NCBI GenBank assembly: GCA_920105625.2
Contig: OV050030.1
Location: 74,043,900-74,107,899 of the forward strand
Source: Clusia tigrina
Lineage: Eukaryota; Arthropoda; Insecta; Diptera; Clusiidae
Reading direction: 5' to 3'
Length of the DNA: 64,000 bases
Part shown: in pieces, positions 56,632 to 64,000 of the stretch
Layout of the letters: each line of letters starts with the position of its first letter
How positions within the stretch are numbered: the stretch's first letter is position 1
Program-made: the position numbers and the translations under genes
The notes under the pieces: model-generated
What the model was told of the DNA's origin: nothing
Seen by the model: only the letters and a program-made list of their open reading frames with translations
The model's database searches: none

Positions 56632-59400
56632 CTATCTTAAGTTCAGTACATATAGCTTTAATTTATTTTTGAAGATATTGATAGATTTTGCGTTTTTGAT
56701 TTCATCAGGTAGTGTGTTGAATTGTTTTATTGCGCTGTGCTTGAAACTTTTCAGTTGTTTTGTTGTTCTGGCTTTTGGAACTTCCAAGTTGTGTTTTTGT
56801 CGCGTGTTATGGTTGTGAATTGTATTTCTTGTTGTTAGTGCCAATTTAGATTTGAGCATGCAGTTCTTGACTTTGTAAATATATTTACATTTTTCTACGT
56901 AAATCAGCTGGTTGATGTCCATTTGTTGAGTATTTTTGTATAAATTTTTTGTTGAAATCGTTGGATTTTGGTTATATAGGACTCTAATTGATTTATTCAT
57001 CAGCCTTCCAATTTGCTCTACTTGAAATTTGTTGCTTTGGCTCCAAGTGCATAGGTTGTAACGAATTTTGGAAAGAATGTATCCCGTGTATATAAGTTTC
57101 GCTGTTTTTCTTTCAAGTGTGCCAAGTCTTTTTACCGCTCGTACTATAGGTAGAATGGAATTTTTTATTTCTTTAATGTGTTGCTCATAGTTTAGTTTTT
57201 CATCAATAACCATACCCAGGTATTTTGTAAGCTTAACCTTCTCGATTTCGATATCGTTGATTTTTACTTTTATATTTATTTCAATGTTGTGATTTGTTCT
57301 AAAGATAATGTAATTGGTTTTTTGTATGTTAATGCTAAGTCCATTTCCACATGCCCACTCATAATATATCTTCATGTCATGGTTTATTCTGTCTTCTAGT
57401 TCTTTTTCTGTTCTTGCTGTTGTAATAAAATTCGTATCATCGGCATAAATGTTGTAGACTGAATTAAATTTGCAATTTTTTATGTTGTTTATATATAATA
57501 AATAAAGTCTTGGGCCCAGGATCGATCCTTGAGGCACTCCAATTATACTTGTGAGCTCTTCACTACATTCGCCATCGATTCTTACGATATGAGGCCTGTT
57601 GTTGAGGTAGCTTTGTATCAACTTGTTAGCTACTCCTCGTATACCTATATCATTTAGAGTATTAAGCAATTTTGTATGATCAACAAGGTCAAATGCTTTT
57701 GAAAGATCTATAAATGTTGCTGCAACTAATTTTTTTTCATCTAGTTCGTCGTATATTTTTTCCATCGATGATGTTATCGCTGACTCAGTACCGCTACTCG
57801 CCAGGAAACCAAACTGATTTTTGTCAAATCCTATTGTTGTATTGATAAAGCCTTCGATTCTATTATCAATCGCTTTTTCGAACACTTTGCTAAATGCATT
57901 CAATACTGAGATTGGCCTGTAGTTTTCGCAGTTTTCTTTTTTACCCTTCTTATAAATTGGTGATATAATGGCCTTTTTTAAACAAGTTGGGAAAATTCCA
58001 GTTGTGAAACATTTGTTAATCATATCGACAATTATAGATGAGATTGTTGGCAGCAATAGTTTTATATCCTTAACAGATATTCCATCCACTCCCTTTGCCG
58101 CATTGCTATTAAGGTTTGTGATAATGTGTTGTATTTCATTCTGGCTAACTGGTTTAAGAAAAATTGATTTTGGATTTACTATATTCGATGTAACTATATT
58201 TGTTGTTCTAGTGTTTTTCGCTAAATTTGTTGCTGCTTCATTAAAGTATTTATTAAACTTGTTTGTAATTATTTTTTTGTTTTTAGTTGTCTGTTCTTGA
58301 CTTATACTTGAGGTGTTCTTTGTTTCATCCTTATTTTTAAGTGTTGAGTTAATAACGCGCCATAATTGTCTTGAATTATTTCCAGATTTTGTAATTTGTT
58401 CATTTATGTGTTTCTGCTTGTTGTTTTTTATTAAAGACTCTACATCTTTTTTAATTTTTTTGTATTCATTGTGTTTATTTTGATCATAAGGTTGAGATTT
58501 CCATTTTTTGTATAGTTCTTGTCTATGCTTTAGTTTTTTTTTAAGTTCAGCTGTGATCCAATTGTTATCTCGAGACCTGATTTTGATATGTCTAGTAGAT
58601 ATTTTTTTCGCATTTTGTATTATTTGTATTAATTCTTCTATTTCTATTATTGTTCTGTTATTAACCTCATTTTTTACTATATCTATCATTTTATAATAAT
58701 TTGTTTTTGGTATGATATGATCTTTCATCGGTTGTTTTTTCGGTTTTAGTTCTGTTATTTTTGCCGTGGTATATTTGTGATCGGAAATGTCCGTATCCTC
58801 CAGATTAAAGCTTATTTCGTGTGTTGTATCGACATTTGAGATAATGTGATCTATAAGTGTATTTGAGTTGTTCGTTTGTCTTGTAGGTAAATTGTTGTTA
58901 ACAAATGTAAATCCATTGGTAAGTATCAGGTCTGAGTATTTGATGACAGTATTTGTTCGTTCTAATAAGTTAATGTTAACATCGGCAAAGTAGATACAGT
59001 TTTTTCTATTTAGCAGCTTTTCTTCAATGAAATCAATAAACGTGTTATTATTTTCATTCGGAGCCTTATAAAACGTACCAATCGATATAGGTTTTTTCAT
59101 GTTTGTTATTTCAATTAATGTTAGGTTGTAATTTTCTTCTTTAATGAGTTCATTGTATGTAATGCATTCTTTAATAAAAATTACAGTACCACCACCACGT
59201 TTTTCATTTCTACAGTTATGTATGGAGTTATAATTTGGTATGTTGTATGTTTTTATTTCGTTGTAATATAGCCATGTTTCTGTGACAATTATCACATCTA
59301 TATTTTGCAAGTTATTGACCATTATTTCTAAGTCATATAATTTATTTCGAATACTGCATATGTTTAGGTAGAATATATTTAGGCTAGAGTTTTCTTTCAT
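56632..59400 (-). CDS. Retrotransposon ORF2 protein: endonuclease plus reverse transcriptase
   Basis: 922-aa polyprotein. Residues 1-215 are an APE-type endonuclease: YLNICSIRNK (11-20), catalytic E41 in VTETWL, GTFYKAPN (108-115), D140-V-N142, LIDHI (182-186) and SDH (206-208). Residues about 420-740 are the reverse transcriptase: NYRPISVLN (493-501), FIDLSKAFD with D565, GVPQGSILGP (621-630), the active site YADD (652-655) and KYLGM (726-730). A C-terminal HNTRQ motif (864-868) and LPDEI (897-901) match the tail seen in many arthropod CR1/Jockey elements. There is no RNase H domain. By family knowledge it nicks the target and primes cDNA synthesis there. The usual GDFN of the endonuclease reads ADVN here (139-142), keeping D and N. 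The frame is intact. The coding is very rich in Asn, Lys and Ile, in line with an AT-rich host. Confidence 0.95.
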   Translation of the reverse strand: MKENSSLNIFYLNICSIRNKLYDLEIMVNNLQNIDVIIVTETWLYYNEIKTYNIPNYNSIHNCRNEKRGGGTVIFIKECITYNELIKEENYNLTLIEITNMKKPISIGTFYKAPNENNNTFIDFIEEKLLNRKNCIYFADVNINLLERTNTVIKYSDLILTNGFTFVNNNLPTRQTNNSNTLIDHIISNVDTTHEISFNLEDTDISDHKYTTAKITELKPKKQPMKDHIIPKTNYYKMIDIVKNEVNNRTIIEIEELIQIIQNAKKISTRHIKIRSRDNNWITAELKKKLKHRQELYKKWKSQPYDQNKHNEYKKIKKDVESLIKNNKQKHINEQITKSGNNSRQLWRVINSTLKNKDETKNTSSISQEQTTKNKKIITNKFNKYFNEAATNLAKNTRTTNIVTSNIVNPKSIFLKPVSQNEIQHIITNLNSNAAKGVDGISVKDIKLLLPTISSIIVDMINKCFTTGIFPTCLKKAIISPIYKKGKKENCENYRPISVLNAFSKVFEKAIDNRIEGFINTTIGFDKNQFGFLASSGTESAITSSMEKIYDELDEKKLVAATFIDLSKAFDLVDHTKLLNTLNDIGIRGVANKLIQSYLNNRPHIVRIDGECSEELTSIIGVPQGSILGPRLYLLYINNIKNCKFNSVYNIYADDTNFITTARTEKELEDRINHDMKIYYEWACGNGLSINIQKTNYIIFRTNHNIEINIKVKINDIEIEKVKLTKYLGMVIDEKLNYEQHIKEIKNSILPIVRAVKRLGTLERKTAKLIYTGYILSKIRYNLCTWSQSNKFQVEQIGRLMNKSIRVLYNQNPTISTKNLYKNTQQMDINQLIYVEKCKYIYKVKNCMLKSKLALTTRNTIHNHNTRQKHNLEVPKARTTKQLKSFKHSAIKQFNTLPDEIKNAKSINIFKNKLKLYVLNLR

Positions 59401-60566
59401 GTTTGGTAGCTAATTCGTTCTCTTTCCGCATTTATTTTTGCTATGTGTACACTACAATTTTTCGCACCTGCTCTATGATCGCAGGCAAAAGTAGATCCAT
59501 GTTTATTTGCTCTTAAACAATTAATGCACTTGTAATTTCTAGTTATTTTACATGTTCTAGTGTCATGACTTTCTGCACACATTCCGCAAGCTTCTTCTCC
59601 TTCGCATTTTTTACTTGAATGGTGATATTTTTGACATTTAAAACATCGTGTGACCGATACATATTCTTTTACAAATTGTGACCTATAGTTAAGCATCACG
59701 TACCTGTTTGCCATTTTTTCTAGCGTTTCTCCAGAGACTTCAACGATATAATTCCATAAATTATTCTTTCTATTGAGATACTTATGTGCCATGTTAATTG
59801 TATCATTTGTGTCGATAAAATAATTGGTTGCAACTAATTCTTCTACTAAATCCTCTTCATTATATTCGTGGTCTATATTAGAGATTAATATTTTTGGTGT
59901 TTTTATTTTAGGAACTGATATCTTATAACCCTCTGTGAACTGCTGTTTAATTTCTGTTTGTAACTTATCCCTTCCCTCAGTATCTAGTGTTGTAACAATT
60001 ATTCCTCCTTGATTGATGTGCTTTATAGATGAAATCCCTATTTTGATTTTTGCTGGTAATATTTTCGATTTGATTTGTTTTTCGGTCTCTTTGCTATCTT
60101 GTGTGTTCTCTGTTGGTAAGATAATTATGCTGTTTTGGCTTTTTGGTCTACTGGGATATTGTTTATTAATGTCCGTTGCTAACACTGCTGCATAGGTTGG
60201 AGCTTGTTGTTTGTTGTTGTTGTTGTTCTTTTCTATATTGTTTAATGTATTTTTTATTTCGTTTATTTGCTCTTTAATGTTTTCATTTCCTTGCTTAATT
60301 TCTTCGTTTGTTGCACTTATTTTATCTAAACTAGACTCTCCCTTTAACCATTGCTTGAACTTTTTTTTGTCCGTATCACAGACCCATAAGCATTTATTTT
60401 TTAAGGTAGCAATTGCATTGTAATCTTCGTCTGTATAATTGATGCAATCTATATGCCACCATGATTGGCACAGACCTTCACATTTTAATCCTCTTGTTTC
60501 TACTTTTTTTTTACATTTTTTACACCATGTTTTATTTTTTTCATTTTCGGTCTCTTCGTCCGCCAT
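59397..60566 (-). CDS. Retrotransposon ORF1 protein (gag-like, PHD-like finger plus zinc knuckles)
   Basis: 389-aa protein starting at the first in-frame ATG after the 5' UTR. Residues 15-63 form a C4HC3 PHD-like zinc finger (C15, C18, C29, C33, H38, C41, C59, C63). Residues about 80-120 are charged and Asn-rich and may form a coiled coil. Residues about 224-300 contain an RRM-like stretch (KILISNID near its start). Three knuckles follow: C308-C311-H316-C321 (CX2CX4HX4C), C327-C330-H334-C339 and C347-C350-H356-C362. Proteins of this kind coat the element RNA and escort the ribonucleoprotein; that role is family knowledge. The PHD-like finger is typical of several CR1-group ORF1 proteins, while CCHC knuckles are typical of Jockey/I-type ORF1. 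Its TGA stop overlaps the ORF2 ATG. No frameshift or internal stop is present. Confidence 0.92.
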   Translation of the reverse strand: MADEETENEKNKTWCKKCKKKVETRGLKCEGLCQSWWHIDCINYTDEDYNAIATLKNKCLWVCDTDKKKFKQWLKGESSLDKISATNEEIKQGNENIKEQINEIKNTLNNIEKNNNNNKQQAPTYAAVLATDINKQYPSRPKSQNSIIILPTENTQDSKETEKQIKSKILPAKIKIGISSIKHINQGGIIVTTLDTEGRDKLQTEIKQQFTEGYKISVPKIKTPKILISNIDHEYNEEDLVEELVATNYFIDTNDTINMAHKYLNRKNNLWNYIVEVSGETLEKMANRYVMLNYRSQFVKEYVSVTRCFKCQKYHHSSKKCEGEEACGMCAESHDTRTCKITRNYKCINCLRANKHGSTFACDHRAGAKNCSVHIAKINAERERISYQT

Positions 60567-60851
60567 TTATCCTATTGCGCTTAATTACTGCGAGTAAGGA
60601 GTGTGGCTATCTGCACGCATTTGCCTGCAGTGCTTAGTACTTTTATAAAGTTTTCTACAAAAAAAATTTTTTATTGATTGAGGAAAGATTCCGATTTATT
60701 ACACCAGTTATTTATGTTTAAATTATCGCAAAAAACTTTTTGACAATGTTATTGTGTTTTCGTTGTTTTTTATTGAGTATTTATTCTGTTTTCCCGTGTT
60801 TTTTTCTCCGCTGTTTTTATACGTGTTCATCTGCTGAATTTCTTTTATTTA
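60567..60851 (-). other. Retrotransposon 5' UTR
   Basis: 285 bp between the right target-site copy and the ORF1 ATG. It is non-satellite, AT-rich sequence with no open frame of note. Such elements usually carry an internal promoter near their first bases, but I cannot point to a clear promoter motif here. Its presence in a length typical for a complete 5' end argues against the 5' truncation common in LINE copies. Confidence 0.75.
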
Positions 60852-60857
60852 ATATAT
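60852..60857. repeat. Target-site duplication, right copy (atatat)
   Basis: Partner of the copy at 56,301-56,306. Removing the element plus one copy (4,551 bp) restores a satellite monomer in perfect register. Confidence 0.8.
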
Positions 60858-63228
60858 GAAAACGAATTGGTAGATGTATACACTGGGTCTGTACTAGGAT
60901 GCATTCCAAATATGGGGAGATTATTACAACTGCCACGCCCACAATTAACCAAAAATCATTAATAGGTTCCTATTAAATATTTCTCAAAGAAATTTCACAG
61001 GAATATTGCGGGTATTAACATTAAACACCACACAAAAAATGGGCGTGTTATTTCTACAGCCACGCCCACTATTGAAATATTATTATAACTTTCGACCTTT
61101 ACAGTATTTTTGGACTAAATTTTATGTTAGTACGTATATGGACCGTACAAACCCATATACAAGATTCGGGGTCGATCAGAGGAAGAATTCGCCCCCTTCC
61201 TATATAATGAACTTTGGGGACCCCACTTAAACACAATTACCCTATCTATGTTTCTAGTGATGATATATAAAAACAAATTGGTAGATGTATACACTGGGTT
61301 TGTACTAGCATGCATTCCAAATATGGGCAGATTGTTACTACTGCCACGCCCACAATTAACCAAAAATCATTACTAGGTTCCTATTAAAGATTTCTCTACG
61401 AAATTTCACAGGAATATTGCGGGTATTAACATTAACCACCACACAAAAAATGGGCGTGTTATTTCTACAGCCACGCCCACTATTGAAATATTATTATAAC
61501 TTGCGACCTATACATTATTTTTGGACTAAATTTTATGTTAGTACGTATATGGACCGTACAAACCCATATACAAGATTCGGGGTCGATCAGAGGAAGAATA
61601 CGCCTCCTTCCCATATTATGAGCTTTGGGGACGTCACGTAAAGAAAATTACCCTATCTATGCTTCTAGTGATGATATATGAAAACGAATTGGTAGATGTA
61701 TACACTGGGTCTGTACTAGGATGCATTCCAAATATGGGGAGATTATTACAACTGCCACGCCCACAATTAACCAAAAATCATTAATAGGTTCCTATTAAAG
61801 ACTTCTCAACGAAATTTCACAGGAATGTTGCGGGTACTAACATTAAACACCACACAAATAATGGGAGTGTTATTTCTACAGCCACGCCCACTATTGACAT
61901 ATTATTATAACTTGCGACCTATACAATAGTTTTGGACTAAATTTTACGTTAGTACGTATATGGACAGTAGAAACCCATATACAAGATTCGGGGTCGATCA
62001 GAGGAAGGATACGCCTCCTTCCCATATAATGAGCTTTGGGGAGCTCACGTAAAGACAATTACCCTATCTATGCTTCTAGTGATGATATATGAAAACGAAT
62101 TGGTAGATGTATACACTGGGTCTGTACTAGGATGCATTCCAAATATGGGGAGATTATTACAACTGCCACGCCCACAATTAACCAAAAATCATTAATTGGT
62201 TCCTATTAAAGATTTCTCAACGAAATTTCACAGGAATATTGCGGATATTAACTTTAAACACCACACAAAAAATGGGCGTGTTATTTCTACAGCCACGCCC
62301 ACTATTGAAATATTATTATAACTTTCGACCTTTACAGTATTTTTGGACTAAATTTTATGTTAGTACGTATATGGACCGTACAAACCCATAGACAAGATTC
62401 GGGGTCGATCAGAGGAAGAATTCGCCTCCTTCCTATATAATGAACTTTGGGGACCCCACTTAAAGACAATTACCCCATCTATGCTTCTAGTGATGATATA
62501 TAAAAACAAATTGGTAGATGTATACACTGGGTGCGTACTAGCATGCATTCCAAATATGGGCAGATTGTTTCTACTTCCACGCCCACAATTAACCAAAAAT
62601 CATTACTAGGTTCCTATTAAAGATTTCTCTACGAAATTTCACAGCAATGTTGCGGGTACTAATATTAAACACGACACAGAAAATGGGCGTGTTATTTCTA
62701 CAGCCACGCCCACTATTGAAATAATATTATAACTTGCGACCTATACATTATTTTTGGACTAAATTTTATGTTAGTACGTATATGGACCGTACAAACCCAT
62801 ATACAAGATTCGGGGTCGATCAGAGGAAGAATTCGCCTCCTTCCTATATAATGAACTTTGGGGACCCCACTTAAAGACAATTACCCTATCTATGCTTCTA
62901 GTGATGATATATAAAAAGAAATTGGTAGATGTATACACTGGGTTTGTACTAGCATGCATTCCAAATATGGGCAGATTGTTACTACTGCCACTCCCACAAA
63001 TAACCAAAAATCATTACTAGGTTCCTATTCAAGATTTCTCTACGAAATTTCACAGCAATGTTGCGGGTACTAACATTAAACACGACACAGAAAATGGGTG
63101 TATTATTTCTACAGCCACGCCCACTATTGACATATTATTATAACTTGCGACCCATACATTATTTTTGGACTAAATTTTATGTTAGTACGTATATGGACCG
63201 TACAAACCCATATACAAGATTCGGGGTC

Positions 63229-63534
63229 GATCAGAGGAAGAATACGCCTCCTTCCCATATTATGAGCTTTGGGGACCTCACGTAAAGACAATTACCCTAT
63301 CTATGCTTCTAGTGATGATATATGAAAACGAATTGGTAGATGTATACACTGGGTCTGTACTAGGATGCATTCCAAATATGGGGAGATTATTACAACTGCC
63401 ACGCCCACAATTAACCAAAAATCATTAATAGGTTCCTATTAAAGACTTCTCAACGAAATTTCACAGGAATGTTGCGGGTACTAACATTAAACACCACACA
63501 AAAAATGGAAACCCATATACAAGATTCGGGGTCG
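63229..63534 (+). repeat. Satellite monomer with unique 106-bp deletion
   Basis: The distance between successive gatcagagga blocks is 305 bp instead of 411. The sequence acaaaaaatgg runs directly into aaacccatatac, removing the second ccacgcccac block and the segment after it. I found this junction nowhere else in the window. Confidence 0.85.
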
Positions 63535-64000
63535 ATCAGAGGAAGGATACGCCTCCTTCCCATATAATGAGCTTTGGGGAGCTCACGTAAAGACAATTAC
63601 CCTATCTATGCTTCTAGTGATGATATATGAAAACGAATTGGTAGATGTATACACTGGGTCTGTACTAGGATGCATTCCAAATATGGGGAGATTATTACAA
63701 CTGACACGCCCACAATTAACCAAAAATCATTAATAGGTTCCTATTAAAGATTTCTCAACGAAATTTCACAGGAATATTGCGGGTATTAACTTTAAACACC
63801 ACACAAAAAATGGGCGTGTTATTTCTACAGCCACGCCCACTATTTAAATATTATTATAACTTTCGACCTTTACAGTATTTTTGGACTAAATTTTATGTTA
63901 GTACGTATATGGACCGTACAAACCCATAGACAAGATTCGGGGTCGATCAGAGGAAGAATTCGCCTCCTTCCTATATAATGAACTTTGGGGACCCCACTTA

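Larger units (their letters stand above)
56307..60851 (-). mobile_element. Non-LTR retrotransposon, CR1/Jockey-like, apparently full length
   Basis: A 4,545-bp element in antisense orientation relative to the satellite as written. In its own sense it reads 5' UTR (60,851-60,567), ORF1 (60,566-59,397), ORF2 (59,400-56,632) and 3' UTR (56,631-56,307). It has no long terminal repeats. ORF1 is a nucleic-acid-binding protein with a PHD-like finger and CCHC knuckles; ORF2 carries an apurinic-type endonuclease followed by a reverse transcriptase, the standard two-ORF LINE plan. It lacks RNase H. The 3' end has no poly(A) but a short TTTGAA repetition, as is common in the CR1 group. Six bases, atatat, are duplicated on both sides. 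Both frames are open throughout, so it is probably a recent and possibly competent copy. Clade placement (CR1/L2/Jockey group) is inferred from motifs only. Confidence 0.95.
60852..64000 (+). repeat. 411-bp satellite array, right block
   Basis: Same satellite family and orientation as the left block. It resumes at atatatgaaaacgaattgg, exactly the sequence expected to follow the atatat at which the left block stops, so the two blocks were one array before the insertion. It continues to the right window edge. Monomers are of the full-length class except one with a 106-bp deletion near 63,510. No gene is seen here. Confidence 0.96.

Noticed and set aside
57968..60423. Plus-strand open frames inside the retrotransposon (57,968-58,300, 58,508-58,696, 60,013-60,195, 60,211-60,423)
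   Set aside because: They lie antisense to ORF1 and ORF2, are short, and are rich in Phe, Leu, Ile and Val as expected from the complement of Asn/Lys-rich coding.
56307..60851. LTR retrotransposon or retrovirus
   Set aside because: There are no terminal repeats, protease, integrase or RNase H. The enzyme order is APE endonuclease then reverse transcriptase, which is a non-LTR plan.
1..64000. tRNA, rRNA or other RNA genes
   Set aside because: No cloverleaf-type or rRNA-like conserved stretch was noticed in the monomer or in the element.

Overview
The window is eukaryotic heterochromatin-type DNA. It is almost entirely one AT-rich tandem satellite with a monomer of about 411 bp, all head-to-tail in one orientation. 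The array is open at both window ends and is interrupted once, at 56,307-60,851, by a complete-looking non-LTR (LINE-type) retrotransposon on the minus strand. No host gene, rRNA, tRNA or CRISPR is visible. The retrotransposon type (PHD-like plus zinc-knuckle ORF1; APE endonuclease plus reverse transcriptase ORF2) and its very Asn/Lys/Ile-rich coding suggest an arthropod, probably an insect with an AT-rich genome. The species cannot be named from the sequence.

Satellite left of the insertion (1-56,306). Full monomers are 410-411 bp. From 0.8 to 39.1 kb they are mixed with 20 copies of a 267-bp monomer lacking about 143 bp; to the right of 39.1 kb this short form is absent. Monomers are organised into changing higher-order repeats: a 2,729-bp unit (0-6.6 kb), an 821-bp dimer (7.4-9.5 kb), 1,895/1,087-bp units (9.9-15.2 kb), a 2,730-bp unit (16.9-21.6 kb), a 2,319-bp unit (22-25.8 kb), three copies of a 1,497-bp unit (26.6-31.1 kb), 1,087/1,355/1,494-bp units (31.2-39.7 kb), then units built only from full monomers (1,233, about 2,465 and 2,055 bp; 44.9-56.3 kb). 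The 411-bp monomer itself looks like an ancient trimer: three related segments share an ACGAA anchor and an ACGCC anchor, spaced about 157, 126 and 127 bp apart.

Retrotransposon (56,307-60,851, minus strand). It is flanked by a 6-bp target-site duplication (atatat). It has a 5' UTR of about 285 bp, ORF1 (389 aa), ORF2 (922 aa) overlapping ORF1 by the stop-start ATGA, and a 3' UTR of about 325 bp. The 3' UTR contains a striking A-tract/T-tract foldback, and the element ends in a short TTTGAA-type repeat rather than poly(A). Both ORFs are uninterrupted and catalytic motifs are present, so the copy looks young. It would supply its own RNA-binding protein (ORF1) and its nicking and reverse-transcribing enzyme (ORF2).

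Satellite right of the insertion (60,852-64,000). The same family resumes exactly where the monomer was broken. It is a near-copy of the array just left of the element (offset 7,428 bp = 7 monomers plus the 4,551-bp insertion), but without a second element. This places the insertion after that local duplication. One monomer near 63.5 kb carries a unique 106-bp deletion.
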